A DNA stretch of 64,000 nucleotides from Bacteroidota bacterium (GTDB taxonomy: Bacteria > Bacteroidota > Bacteroidia > Sphingobacteriales > Sphingobacteriaceae), in the NCBI GenBank assembly GCA_018266915.1, contig JAFDZM010000012.1, forward strand, positions 1-64,000, read 5' to 3'. How positions within the stretch are numbered: the first letter of the stretch is position 1; each line of letters begins with the position of its first letter. Position numbers and translations under genes: made by a program. Of the stretch, positions 35,289 through 44,108 are shown in pieces. Below the pieces are notes generated by a model. The model did not search any database, was not told the DNA's origin, and saw only the letters and a program-made list of their open reading frames with translations.

Positions 35289-36530
35289 TTATCTTAATTT
35301 CAAGGTGATCACCGTCAGGATCGCCAGCATGATACAGATGATCCAGAAACGCGTTACGATCTTGGCTTCGTGAAAACCCTTTTTCTGATAATGATGGTGC
35401 AGCGGGGCCATTAAAAATATCCGCCTGCCTTCGCCATACTTTTTCTTGGTGTATTTGAACCACGACACCTGCATCACTACCGATAAATTCTCGATCACAA
35501 AAATTCCGCACAGTAACGGCAACATCAATTCCTTGCGGATCATGATGGCGAATACCGCGATGATACCACCTATTGCCAAACTGCCTGTATCGCCCATGAA
35601 CACCTGCGCCGGGTATGAATTGTACCATAGGAAGCCCACACAAGCCCCCACAAACGCACCGGCAAAAATTACCAGCTCACCTGAGTCGGGGATGTACATG
35701 ATGTTCAGGTAATCTGCTATCACCGTGTTACCCGATACATAGGCCAGTATGGCCAGCGTGATCCCGATAATGGCTGAAGTGCCCGTCGCCAAACCGTCGA
35801 TACCATCCGTTATGTTTGCTCCGTTTGAGATTGCGGTTATAATGACGATCACGAAAAACATAAACACCACCAGGTCGTATTTCTCATAACCTTTGCCTAA
35901 AAACTTGAGCACTTTGGCATAGTCAAATTCATTGTTTTTATAGAAAGGCATGGTTGTTTTGGTTGAATGGATATCCTGCGTGTAAACAGGTTTATTCCCC
36001 TTCATGTGAAATTCTACCGGGCGATCATATTTGATCGGCGGCTTTACTTCTTGGCGGATCACGATGTCAGGGTTGCTGTACATGGTAAACCCGATGATCA
36101 GCGCCAAACCTACCTGACCGGTAATTTTGAATCTCCCCGCTAAACCTTCTTTATTCTTTTTAAATACCTTGATGTAGTCATCCATGAAACCGATAGCACC
36201 CAGCCAGAGCGTGGTTCCCAGCATCATTAACACGTATACATTTTCCAGCTTCGCAAAAAGTATAGTCGGTATCACAATGCCTAAAATGATGATGATACCA
36301 CCCATTGTAGGCGTACCGGCTTTTTGCATCTGTCCTTCCAGTCCCAGGTTTCTTACGGTTTCACCCACTTGCTTATAGCGCAGGTAATCAATTAGCCTGC
36401 GACCATAAACCGTAGTGACTATCAGCGAAGTGATAACCGCCATAGCCATCCTGAACGTGATGTATTGAAACACCCCAGCACCAGGTATACTATAGTTTTT
36501 CTCAAGAAAGCTAAATAGGTAATACAGCAT
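35289..36530 (-). CDS. mraY: Phospho-N-acetylmuramoyl-pentapeptide transferase MraY
   Basis: Polytopic enzyme that makes lipid I from UDP-MurNAc-pentapeptide and undecaprenyl phosphate. Seen: [21 protein letters not shown] (residues 115-121), [15 protein letters not shown] (237-251), [11 protein letters not shown] and the [20 protein letters not shown]-terminal motif. At 413 residues it exceeds the usual ~360 because of an inserted soluble stretch of about 65 residues (about 152-220), a form also seen in other Bacteroidota. A 212-bp spacer with inverted word repeats separates it from murE. Confidence 0.96.
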   Translation of the reverse strand: MLYYLFSFLEKNYSIPGAGVFQYITFRMAMAVITSLIVTTVYGRRLIDYLRYKQVGETVRNLGLEGQMQKAGTPTMGGIIIILGIVIPTILFAKLENVYVLMMLGTTLWLGAIGFMDDYIKVFKKNKEGLAGRFKITGQVGLALIIGFTMYSNPDIVIRQEVKPPIKYDRPVEFHMKGNKPVYTQDIHSTKTTMPFYKNNEFDYAKVLKFLGKGYEKYDLVVFMFFVIVIITAISNGANITDGIDGLATGTSAIIGITLAILAYVSGNTVIADYLNIMYIPDSGELVIFAGAFVGACVGFLWYNSYPAQVFMGDTGSLAIGGIIAVFAIMIRKELMLPLLCGIFVIENLSVVMQVSWFKYTKKKYGEGRRIFLMAPLHHHYQKKGFHEAKIVTRFWIICIMLAILTVITLKLR

Positions 36531-36557
36531 AGCTTTAGTTATGTGCAGACGTTTTAA

Positions 36558-36739
36558 ATGTGCAGATGTGCGAATGTGCAGATGTGCAGATTTTTGCCTG
36601 ACTTGTCATTATTCTATTTTATTTTTCAATTATTTTAATTTAAAACCGTTGTTGTCTTTTCATTAGCACATCTGCATATCTCCACATTCGCACATCCAAC
36701 AATTCATCTGCACATCCGCATATTCGCACATCTGCACAT
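36558..36739. repeat. Inverted 'GTGCAGAT' word repeats between murE and mraY
   Basis: Perfect 18-bp inverted pair: ATGTGCAGATGTGCGAAT (36558-36575) and ATTCGCACATCTGCACAT (36722-36739). Further degenerate copies lie inward on both sides and there is an AT-rich centre. The repeat dominates the 212-bp spacer. Confidence 0.75.
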
Positions 36740-36742
36740 CGC

Positions 36743-38200
36743 CTACATCTGTTTAAAAATCTCTGTTAATTCTTCCTTGTCGTCAAAGTGGGTTCTTACT
36801 CCTTTTATCTCCTGGTATTTCTCATGACCCTTTCCCGCTACCACAACGATATCTCCTGGTTGAGCCAGGTTACAGGCTACTTTGATTGCTTCCCTTCTGT
36901 CCACAATGCTCATGGTGTGCCTTTTAAAGGCCGGGTCAACACCTTCTTCCATATCCTTTATGATCTGCGCCGGATCTTCCGAGCGAGGATTATCTGAGGT
37001 GAATATCACTTTGTCGCTCCACTCGCAGGCCACGCGGGCCATTATCGGACGTTTGGTTTTATCCCTGTCGCCGCCGCAGCCTAATACGGTAATCACTTTT
37101 TCATTTCCTTTACGTACATCGTGTACGGTGCTTAATATATTCTGAACTGCATCAGGCGAATGCGCATAATCCACGATGCCAACAACACCATTAGGTGCGA
37201 TCACATAATCAAATCTTCCGCGTGCTCCTGTTAGTTTGCTCAGGCTGGTTAATACTTTGGCTTTATCCTGCTCCAGCAGCATCGCTGCAGCATAAACCGC
37301 CATCAAGTTATAAGCGTTGAATGTGCCTACCAGCTTAAACCACACTTCTTCGTTATCGATATTGAGCAGTAAGCCACTGAATTGGTTTTCCACTATTTTG
37401 GCCTTATAATCAGCCATGTTTTTTAAACCGTAGCTCTTTTTATGTGCTGCTGTATTTTGCAACATCACCATTCCATTTTTATCATCCACGTTGGTCAGCG
37501 CGAAGGCATTTTTTGGCAGACCATCGAAGAATGTCTTTTTAGCTTTCAGATAGCTATCGAATGTTTTATGATAATCAAGGTGATCGTGTGTCAGGTTAGA
37601 GAATATCCCACCCTGGAATTTCAGATCAGCAATACGGTGCTGCACAATAGCGTGCGAGCTTACTTCCATAAAGCAGTAGTCGCAGCCCTTGTTCACCATT
37701 TCGTTCAACAGCATATTCAGGTCAACAGGGTCAGGTGTGGTATGTGTAGCAGCCACTACCTCGCCATTGATCTGATTTTCTACTGTTGAAAGCAGTCCGC
37801 ATTTATAACCCATATCGCGGAACAGTTTATAAAGCAGTGTAGCGATAGTCGTTTTGCCATTTGTTCCGGTTACGCCAACCAGTTTCAGCTTGTGCGATGG
37901 ATTATCATAAAAGTTGGCCGCAACAGTGCCTAAAGCAATAGAGCTGTCGGCTACCATAAAGAAATCTACCTCGCCGGTAACGTGGGCGGGCAATTCTTCG
38001 CATATCACAGCAACAGCGCCTTTTTCAATAGCCTGGTCGATATAATCATGACCGTCAACCTGCGTACCTTTTACTGCTACAAACATGCATCCCGGCACCA
38101 CCTTGCGCGAATCAAAAACGATTGCGCTGATCTCCATGTCAGCACTACCATGAAGTTCGGTGAATGCAAGTCCCTCTAAAATGTCGCTCAAATACCTCAT
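36743..38200 (-). CDS. murE: UDP-MurNAc-tripeptide synthetase MurE (meso-DAP adding)
   Basis: Mur ligase for the third residue of the stem peptide. Seen: P-loop GTNGKTT at residues 112-118, THTTPDPVDLN, LTHDHLDYH and the specificity motif DNPR in TSDNPRSEDP, which marks meso-diaminopimelate as substrate rather than lysine. This fits dapA elsewhere in the window. The length of 485 residues is typical. Its start overlaps the ftsI stop by 4 nt. murF, which often follows in other phyla, is absent here. Confidence 0.96.
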   Translation of the reverse strand: MRYLSDILEGLAFTELHGSADMEISAIVFDSRKVVPGCMFVAVKGTQVDGHDYIDQAIEKGAVAVICEELPAHVTGEVDFFMVADSSIALGTVAANFYDNPSHKLKLVGVTGTNGKTTIATLLYKLFRDMGYKCGLLSTVENQINGEVVAATHTTPDPVDLNMLLNEMVNKGCDYCFMEVSSHAIVQHRIADLKFQGGIFSNLTHDHLDYHKTFDSYLKAKKTFFDGLPKNAFALTNVDDKNGMVMLQNTAAHKKSYGLKNMADYKAKIVENQFSGLLLNIDNEEVWFKLVGTFNAYNLMAVYAAAMLLEQDKAKVLTSLSKLTGARGRFDYVIAPNGVVGIVDYAHSPDAVQNILSTVHDVRKGNEKVITVLGCGGDRDKTKRPIMARVACEWSDKVIFTSDNPRSEDPAQIIKDMEEGVDPAFKRHTMSIVDRREAIKVACNLAQPGDIVVVAGKGHEKYQEIKGVRTHFDDKEELTEIFKQM

Positions 38201-40338
38201 TGTAGTTCTATTATTATTTTTGATCCTTTGGGTATAACACTTCCGGCCGTAACCGACTGTTTTACTACTGTTCCGCTACCGTGCGCAGAAACCCTATAAC
38301 CCGCATTACCTAATACATACAAAGCATCACTCAATCCCATACCGGTTACTTCGGGCACTGCTCCTTTTTGATATTTAGTTTCGTCGTAAGGAACACCATT
38401 GCTGGTATCCACGCCATTGTTTGTCGAGGCATACATCGGTTTAATATTCAGCTTGCTGTAAACCTCCTGCGTAGCCTTGCGATTGCCTGTTTTCACCTTT
38501 GGCATCGGACTGTTGCTTACATATTGCAGCGGTGTAGCCTGGTTCATTTGCAGATCACTTGAATAAACGCGATCAGCAATTTGCCTGAACACCGGACCGG
38601 CTACCCAGGCAGCTAAGTGTGAGCCTATGGTTGGATCATGTATTACCACGATCATCGAATATTTTGGCTTATCGGCAGGGAAATAACCGCAGAAACTTGC
38701 CTGGTGCTTATTCTTATCGCCATATCCCCCTTTCCCGTTCGCTATCTGCGCAGTACCGGTTTTACCGGCCACGGTATATAATTTATTTTTGATCACCAGT
38801 TTGCCTGTCCCTTCCTGCACTACACCTTCTAACATTCCACGTATTCTGCCCAGAGTTCTGTCTGAACATACTTTTTCATTGATCACCCTTGCCTGGAAAC
38901 GCTCAATTGTGTTTCCGTAGCGGCGTATCTCGCTCACAAAGATTGGCGCAATCATAGTGCCGTTATTAGCCACAGAGTTATAAAAGGCCAGCATCTGTAA
39001 CGGCGTTAATTTCGACTCATAACCATAGGCCATTTGCGACAGCGACTGTAGCTTATTCCAGTCGCGTGATGACGGATTTTTTATCCTCGGCGTGCCTTCA
39101 CCCGGAATTTGCAGACCATCTTTTTCATTCAAATGGAAGCTATATAGTTTATCAGTAAACTCCTGTGGATTGTTATGATAATGCTGCCAGATGAGTTTAG
39201 CCGCACCCACGTTGGATGACTCCTCAAAAGCTCTTTTTGCACTGATTATCGTCCCCGGATCTTCGGCATCTCTTATCTTCAATACCACTTTGCCATTGCG
39301 CGGATTATATAATTCATATTCACCGTGCTGTGCATCAACCAAAGTATTCGTGTCGATTTTACCCTGATCAATAGCAGCCATGTAGGAAGCCAATTTGAAG
39401 GTAGAACCGGGCTCGGCTGATTCGCTGATCGCATAGTTCATGCGCTCCTCATAATCACCGCTTTTGGTGCGGGTATAGTTAGCGATGGCCTTTACCTCTC
39501 CGGTTGCAACTTCCATCAACACCACACAACCATGATCGGCACCGGTTTTTTCCAGTTGCTTTTTCAAAGCAGCCTGCGCCACATCCTGGAAGTTTACATC
39601 GATAGTTGAGATGATATCAGCACCCTCTACCGGGTCGACTTCATTACCATCATTATTTACCGGCATCCAAACATTGCCAGCCATGCGCTGCATCAGGCGT
39701 TTGCCATTCTCGCCGTTGATATAATCAGCATAAGCCCCCTCCAAACCAACTGCAACCGGTTTGCCGGCTGCATTTTTAGCATTGTCGTTTTTATAACCAA
39801 TGGTACGTGAAGCCAGTGAGCGGAACGGCAGGATGCGTTTGTTTTGCTGTATCACGATCAGTCCGCCTTTATACTTGCCCATATTAAAAATCGGGAACTT
39901 GCGGATCTCCTTCAATTCCTGGAAACCAACTTTCCGTCTAATCAACAGGTAACGCTCTCCGTCTTTGCGTGCGTCGCGCAACATGCGGGCATATTCACTT
40001 CTTGATTTATCGCCAAAGAATTTGGACATGCACAACGCCAGTGAGTCCACTTTTTCCTGGAATACATTATCATCAGCAATTCCACCGGCCAGCATATCCA
40101 TGTGCAGTTCGTATTCAGGGACCGAAGTAGCAAGCAGACTGCCATCCGATGCGAAAATATTCCCGCGCTCAGCTTCTATATTGATGTATTGCGCCGACAT
40201 GTTTTTTGCCATCGCCTTCCACTTAGGCCCCTGGAGATATTGAACCCGGACAAGCTGAAAAACAACAGCCCCTGCAAATAGCAAAATAAGCCCGAATGCG
40301 AGGTACACCCTTAAAAGTATATTTGTCCTAATTCCCAT
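38197..40338 (-). CDS. ftsI: Septal transpeptidase FtsI (class B PBP) with C-terminal PASTA domain
   Basis: Cross-links septal peptidoglycan with FtsW. One N-terminal membrane segment (VYLAFGLILLFAGAVVFQLV) is followed by a PBP dimerisation domain (EAERGNIFASDGSLLATSV at about 55-73) and a transpeptidase domain with SXXK as STFK (312-315), SXN as SSN (374-376) and KTG (526-528). A single PASTA domain closes the protein (about 655-713, VPEVTGMGLSDALYVLGNAGY). The 713-residue length reflects the PASTA extension, which is common in Bacteroidota. Confidence 0.96.
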   Translation of the reverse strand: MGIRTNILLRVYLAFGLILLFAGAVVFQLVRVQYLQGPKWKAMAKNMSAQYINIEAERGNIFASDGSLLATSVPEYELHMDMLAGGIADDNVFQEKVDSLALCMSKFFGDKSRSEYARMLRDARKDGERYLLIRRKVGFQELKEIRKFPIFNMGKYKGGLIVIQQNKRILPFRSLASRTIGYKNDNAKNAAGKPVAVGLEGAYADYINGENGKRLMQRMAGNVWMPVNNDGNEVDPVEGADIISTIDVNFQDVAQAALKKQLEKTGADHGCVVLMEVATGEVKAIANYTRTKSGDYEERMNYAISESAEPGSTFKLASYMAAIDQGKIDTNTLVDAQHGEYELYNPRNGKVVLKIRDAEDPGTIISAKRAFEESSNVGAAKLIWQHYHNNPQEFTDKLYSFHLNEKDGLQIPGEGTPRIKNPSSRDWNKLQSLSQMAYGYESKLTPLQMLAFYNSVANNGTMIAPIFVSEIRRYGNTIERFQARVINEKVCSDRTLGRIRGMLEGVVQEGTGKLVIKNKLYTVAGKTGTAQIANGKGGYGDKNKHQASFCGYFPADKPKYSMIVVIHDPTIGSHLAAWVAGPVFRQIADRVYSSDLQMNQATPLQYVSNSPMPKVKTGNRKATQEVYSKLNIKPMYASTNNGVDTSNGVPYDETKYQKGAVPEVTGMGLSDALYVLGNAGYRVSAHGSGTVVKQSVTAGSVIPKGSKIIIELQ

Positions 40339-40738
40339 CCTTGCCCTCCTTTTCCTTTAACCGCTGCGGCGGCTCAATCGATTCTTTAATTCCCAATGTA
40401 TCAACACGCTTGGCTACTTCGCTCAGCGTGCTTTTGAAAGCCAGGTCTGCTTTGGTAGTTTTATAATCCCAGGTAAGCTCTTTTACTTCTTTGGTCATCT
40501 TATCGATGTCGCGCATGTTCCTTTCAGCAAGGTGCATGTTACCAAGGTAGATCATCCCCAAAAGCACAAGAAACAATATGAACGGCAAAGCGCTGGTAGC
40601 TTTCTCCGCGTTCACATTTTTCTTAAAAAGCTGCCATAGCGCACTCTCGGAAATTTCCTTTTCAGGTTGTTTTTCCTCAACAATCAGCTCTTTTTCAGCT
40701 TCCTCTTCCTGAATTTCTGTACGTAAACGATTGGTCAT
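40328..40738 (-). CDS. ftsL: FtsL-like cell division protein
   Basis: 136 residues: a charged Glu/Lys-rich cytoplasmic N-terminus, one membrane segment (ALPFILFLVLLGMIYLGNM) and a short coiled coil (AERNMRDIDKMTKEVKELTW). FtsL proteins diverge strongly; the assignment rests on topology and position between rsmH and ftsI. The start overlaps rsmH by 4 nt and the stop overlaps ftsI by 11 nt, so translation is probably coupled. Its partner FtsB is not in the cluster. Confidence 0.82.
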   Translation of the reverse strand: MTNRLRTEIQEEEAEKELIVEEKQPEKEISESALWQLFKKNVNAEKATSALPFILFLVLLGMIYLGNMHLAERNMRDIDKMTKEVKELTWDYKTTKADLAFKSTLSEVAKRVDTLGIKESIEPPQRLKEKEGKDGN

Positions 40739-41637
40739 TTTTTTACAGCTATTCTTAGTTTAGCGCTCCGTGCCCTGTTATTTTGTTTTATTTCTTCTTC
40801 TGATGCCGTAATCGCACCGCGACTTACTGCATCAAAAGGTTTTTGATCATTCCCATAAAAATCTTTCTCTACCTCACCGCTGAACTTTCCTTTGGCGATG
40901 AAGTTTTTTACCAGCCTGTCTTCCAGTGAGTGATAGGACATTACCACCAACCTGCCACCCGAAACCAGCACTTCTGCCGATTGGATCAGAAAGTCCTTTA
41001 AAGCTTCCAATTCCTGGTTCACCTCAATGCGCAACGCCTGGAATACTTGTGCCAGGTATTTATTTTCTTTCCCTTTCGGGATCAGATTATTAATGGCATT
41101 TTTCAGATCGGCAACTGTATTGAGCGGACCATTCAGCCTTGCAGTTACGATAGTTTTCGCAAGCGATTTGGCATTTTTGATCTCACCATAAATTCCGAAT
41201 ATCCTATGCAAATCAGCCTCACTGTAAGTATTTACAACCTCTTTTGCTGTCAGGGTCGATGCCTGGTTCATGCGCATATCCAACTCCGCATCAAAGCGAA
41301 TGGAGAACCCGCGCTCAGCCTGGTCGAACTGGTATGATGAAACACCCAGATCAGCAAGGATACCATCCACCGGGATTGCATTATGCAGACGGGTGAAATT
41401 TTTCAGGTACCGGAAATTCTGATCGATAAATTCAAAGCGGTCATCAGCAATGATGTTTTGCTGCGCATCCGCATCCTGGTCAAAAGCCAAAAGGCGACCA
41501 TCTTCTCCCAGATGCTTCATGATCTCACGGGAATGGCCACCTCCACCAAAAGTCACATCCACATAAGTACCATCAGGGCGGATATTCAGCGCCTCGATGC
41601 ATTCCTGCAACATCACCGGAACATGGTAATTACTCAT
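40735..41637 (-). CDS. rsmH: 16S rRNA (cytosine-1402-N4)-methyltransferase RsmH
   Basis: SAM-dependent methyltransferase (MraW) that modifies C1402 of 16S rRNA. Seen: HVPVMLQECIEALNI, the SAM site YVDVTFGGGGHSREI, ILADLGVSSYQFD, AERGFSIRFDAELDMRM and VVMSYHSLEDRLVKNF. The length of 300 residues is standard. Its start overlaps the mraZ stop by 8 nt. Confidence 0.97.
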   Translation of the reverse strand: MSNYHVPVMLQECIEALNIRPDGTYVDVTFGGGGHSREIMKHLGEDGRLLAFDQDADAQQNIIADDRFEFIDQNFRYLKNFTRLHNAIPVDGILADLGVSSYQFDQAERGFSIRFDAELDMRMNQASTLTAKEVVNTYSEADLHRIFGIYGEIKNAKSLAKTIVTARLNGPLNTVADLKNAINNLIPKGKENKYLAQVFQALRIEVNQELEALKDFLIQSAEVLVSGGRLVVMSYHSLEDRLVKNFIAKGKFSGEVEKDFYGNDQKPFDAVSRGAITASEEEIKQNNRARSAKLRIAVKK

Positions 41638-42094
41638 CCGCTTTCCTCCTTCCGTTGCCCATTACCTCTTCCGCCAGGTTTGAGAAATTCTCAGGCTCAT
41701 TATCCATCTGCGCATCGTAAGCACTTTGCGCCCACACTTCTATCCGATTCAACTGGCAAGCCAGCACTACGTCAGACTCAATACCTGCATATTCCAATAA
41801 AGCTTTTGGCAAAAGCACCCGACCGGCAGCATCCAGCGTCAGTTCTGACGCACCACGGGTGAAATAGCGGATGAATTCGCGTGTTTTTTTCTCGTATGAA
41901 TTGAGTTTGCTCAGATCCTCCACAATCTTATCCCATTCTCGGCGGGTGTAAATAACCAGGTGTTTCTCAAAGCCACGATTGATCACAAGGCCCTCTTTGT
42001 CAGCTTCGGGAAGCTGCTTTTTGAGGCCAACAGGGACCATCATCCTGCCTTTGGCATCCAGTTTACATTCAAATTCGCCTAAAAAATGGGACAT
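41630..42094 (-). CDS. mraZ: Transcriptional regulator MraZ
   Basis: 154 residues with two MraZ/AbrB-like repeats. The first begins LGEFECKLDAKGRMMVPVGLKKQLP; the second carries TRGASELTLDAAGRVLLPKALLEY, with the DxxGR signature in each. In other bacteria MraZ binds short direct repeats upstream of its own gene and controls the dcw operon. Three tandem 10-bp repeats of the expected kind lie about 50 bp upstream here. It is first gene of the cluster. Confidence 0.95.
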   Translation of the reverse strand: MSHFLGEFECKLDAKGRMMVPVGLKKQLPEADKEGLVINRGFEKHLVIYTRREWDKIVEDLSKLNSYEKKTREFIRYFTRGASELTLDAAGRVLLPKALLEYAGIESDVVLACQLNRIEVWAQSAYDAQMDNEPENFSNLAEEVMGNGRRKADE

Positions 42095-42143
42095 GAGTAC
42101 ATTATGGTATTATTCCAAAGTAAAAGTAAATTACTTTTTTCAT

Positions 42144-42173
42144 TTTTTACCACAAATTCCCATTTTTTTCCAC
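42144..42173 (-). promoter_or_regulatory. MraZ box: three contiguous 10-bp repeats
   Basis: On the minus strand, reading towards mraZ: GTGGAAAAAA (42173-42164), ATGGGAATTT (42163-42154) and GTGGTAAAAA (42153-42144). The 10-bp period and G-rich head followed by A/T resemble MraZ sites in other bacteria (TGGGN repeats in E. coli, AAAGTG-type in mycoplasmas). Confidence 0.65.
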
Positions 42174-42362
42174 CAAAAAGTTTTCAACAACTTCAGGGGC
42201 TATTTTTCTACCACCTTATCTCATATAAGATTTCTAAACAGGTTCATACTCTTTAAGTTATCAATAGATGATTTGAACTCGCAAATGAACAGATTCCGGC
42301 TCCATTCTACTAATAATTAAGTTTTTATCTTTCCACAATGTGTGATTTTATCTAAAACAAAA

Positions 42363-42389
42363 GCGCCGTATACCATTGGTATACAGCGC
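42363..42389 (-). terminator. Terminator of the receiver-like gene
   Basis: GCGCCGTATACC / GGTATACAGCGC with a 3-nt loop and one mismatch, followed on the minus strand by TTTTGTTTTAGATAAAA. Confidence 0.75.
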
Positions 42390-42446
42390 CATGATTGAAG
42401 GGGGTAGTAAAGACGTACTAAATATAACGCCGGCTCAAGCTGAGGA

Positions 42447-42842
42447 TCACGATCCCGCGCGAGCCGGCTTATTCATAACCAAATAAGTAAAACCAAATAC
42501 CGATATCAGGTTGCTGATCATGGAAGCCATACGGTTCATATTCTGCTGCTTACCATCAGGCTGTGAATCAACCTGTTTAACACTATGAGTAGTTGCAACA
42601 ACGACAGGAACGCCATGAAATATTTGCCCCTCAGGCATAGTACGGCATATCAAAAGACAATTACCGCTTACCACTTTGCAGTCCTGGAGGATAAGATTTG
42701 GCTTTCCGGAACCCGAGACAGACCCCAGGTTTGTCTTCAGACCGGCAACATCATCACAAAACATGATTTCATCTATCACGGAAGACATACCGCTATTGCT
42801 ATGAACAACTAAGAGCTTTTTATCTTCAATTTGTGATGCCAT
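42447..42842 (-). CDS. Degenerate receiver-like protein of unknown function
   Basis: 131 residues, no signal peptide. The pattern of the first 90 residues resembles a CheY-type receiver: KLLVVHSNSGMSSVIDEIM (strand and helix 1), PNLILQDCKV where the phospho-Asp would lie, and HGVPVVVATTH (strand 4 with Thr). The acidic pair after strand 1 is replaced by HS, and no KP motif follows, so classical phosphorylation seems unlikely. The C-terminus (FGFTYLVMNKPARAG) is hydrophobic then basic. The match is by eye and could be wrong. It forms a single-gene unit with a good terminator; the 5' side is 116 bp from the dispersed element at 42958. Confidence 0.5.
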   Translation of the reverse strand: MASQIEDKKLLVVHSNSGMSSVIDEIMFCDDVAGLKTNLGSVSGSGKPNLILQDCKVVSGNCLLICRTMPEGQIFHGVPVVVATTHSVKQVDSQPDGKQQNMNRMASMISNLISVFGFTYLVMNKPARAGS

Positions 42843-43226
42843 ATGTGATGATACTTGGTAATATAAAATTGCAGCGAATGATCTTGTAAATGAAGCATGT
42901 ATCGGCTAATCAGTTCTTTGTATCGACGAACGGAAGTTTAGGGATTTCTACACTTTAGCCTCACCTAAACGGCCTAGCCCTCATGAATACGATTAAAAAT
43001 CAATTAAAGCCATGAATAATCCTCTCCAAAGTAGAGGACTTTAACTTCGTTCTTTCATTTGGAACCCTCTCCCCTGGAGAGGGCAGGATGAGGCTACCAA
43101 GCAACATAGGAAGTACTAGCTACTCATTTTTACATTAACCTCTGATGACATTGATCTACGAATCAAATATTAGCTTTAAACCACTATAAAATTTCACCCG
43201 CAATTAGCTATAATTGTGAATTTAAT
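42843..43226. other. Divergent intergenic region with dispersed element copy B
   Basis: 384 bp between the receiver-like gene (minus) and purU (plus). Its middle is the element at 42958-43094. A TATAATTG -7-like box for purU lies at 43209-43216. No gene is seen. Confidence 0.5.
42958..43094. repeat. Dispersed palindromic element, copy B (inverted relative to copy A)
   Basis: 137 bp whose reverse complement aligns end to end with 18596-18726: ends GCCTCATCC and GGTGAGGC, with shared cores GGAGAGGATTATTCATGGCTT and GTATTCATGAGGGCTA. The region after the first hairpin is the most diverged part. Confidence 0.8.
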
Positions 43227-44057
43227 ATGAATATGGTTATCGTAATACAATGCACCGACCAGGTGGGACTGGTGGCTAAAATATCTGGTTTGCTTGCCAA
43301 TGAGAGCTACAATATTTTGTCGATGCATGAGCATGTAGACAAGACAGAAAATTTGTTCTTCATGCGGTTGGAAGTAAACAAGCAATCGGAAGCACCGGTA
43401 CTTGAGTATAAACTACGCGAACTATTACCCGAAGGTGCACTGATCAAAGTAAACCCTGACCCGGTGAAAAAAGTGATAGTGATGGTAACCAAAGAGTACC
43501 ATTGTTTGGCTGATATACTGATCCGAAATTACTTTAAAACGCTGGGTGCAAGCGTGCAATGCGTGATTGGCAATTACACTAACCTGGAAGACATTTGCAA
43601 TCGGTTTGATGTGCCATTTCATCACGTACCCTATGAAGGTCCGCACCCGGAATCAGAGCAGCGTGTGGTAAAAATCATCGACCAATACGAATATGATTAT
43701 ATCGTTCTGGCCAAGTTCATGCGCATTTTATCACCTGATTTTGTGAGACGTTTCCCGAAGAAGATCATCAATATTCACCACTCCTTTTTACCAGCATTTG
43801 TTGGGGCTAATCCTTATAAACAAGCTTATGAACGCGGCGTAAAACTGGTAGGCGCAACGGCACATTTCGTAACCGACGAGTTGGACGAAGGGCCGATCAT
43901 CGCCCAGCAGATCATATCAGCAGATCATTCTTTAACTGCTGCCGATATGATGAAAGCAGGCAAAGAAATAGAAACCGCAGTATTAGCAAAAGCCTTAAAA
44001 GTAGTATTTGACGACCGCGTGTTTATTTACAAAAACAAGACGGTTGTATTGGAATAA
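43227..44057 (+). CDS. purU: Formyltetrahydrofolate deformylase
   Basis: Hydrolyses 10-formyl-THF to THF and formate, supplying formate for purine synthesis and balancing one-carbon pools. Seen: an N-terminal ACT domain (VIVIQCTDQVGLVAKISGLLANE), then a formyltransferase fold with FMRILSPDFVRRFPKKIINIHHSFLPAF (catalytic His and the LP motif) and ATAHFVTDELDEGPIIAQQ. The length of 276 residues is normal. It is a single gene, convergent with a small lipoprotein gene. Confidence 0.95.
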   Translation: MNMVIVIQCTDQVGLVAKISGLLANESYNILSMHEHVDKTENLFFMRLEVNKQSEAPVLEYKLRELLPEGALIKVNPDPVKKVIVMVTKEYHCLADILIRNYFKTLGASVQCVIGNYTNLEDICNRFDVPFHHVPYEGPHPESEQRVVKIIDQYEYDYIVLAKFMRILSPDFVRRFPKKIINIHHSFLPAFVGANPYKQAYERGVKLVGATAHFVTDELDEGPIIAQQIISADHSLTAADMMKAGKEIETAVLAKALKVVFDDRVFIYKNKTVVLE

Positions 44058-44063
44058 GGCAGT

Positions 44064-44106
44064 GTTCATGAGTGTTCACGAGCGTTCATGTGTTCATGAA
44101 CGAACG
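44064..44106. repeat. GTTCATGAGTGTTCACG word repeat
   Basis: Four to five degenerate GTTCATG / GTTCACG units fill the gap between the convergent purU and lipoprotein genes. The last two can fold as GTTCATGAAC. Confidence 0.55.
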
Positions 44107-44108
44107 CC

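Larger units (their letters stand above)
42095..42446. other. Promoter region of the dcw cluster and downstream flank of the receiver-like gene
   Basis: 352 bp. It holds a TTACTTTG -7-like box for mraZ (minus), the MraZ-box array (42144-42173) and the terminator of the receiver-like gene (42363-42389). No further gene is seen. Confidence 0.5.
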
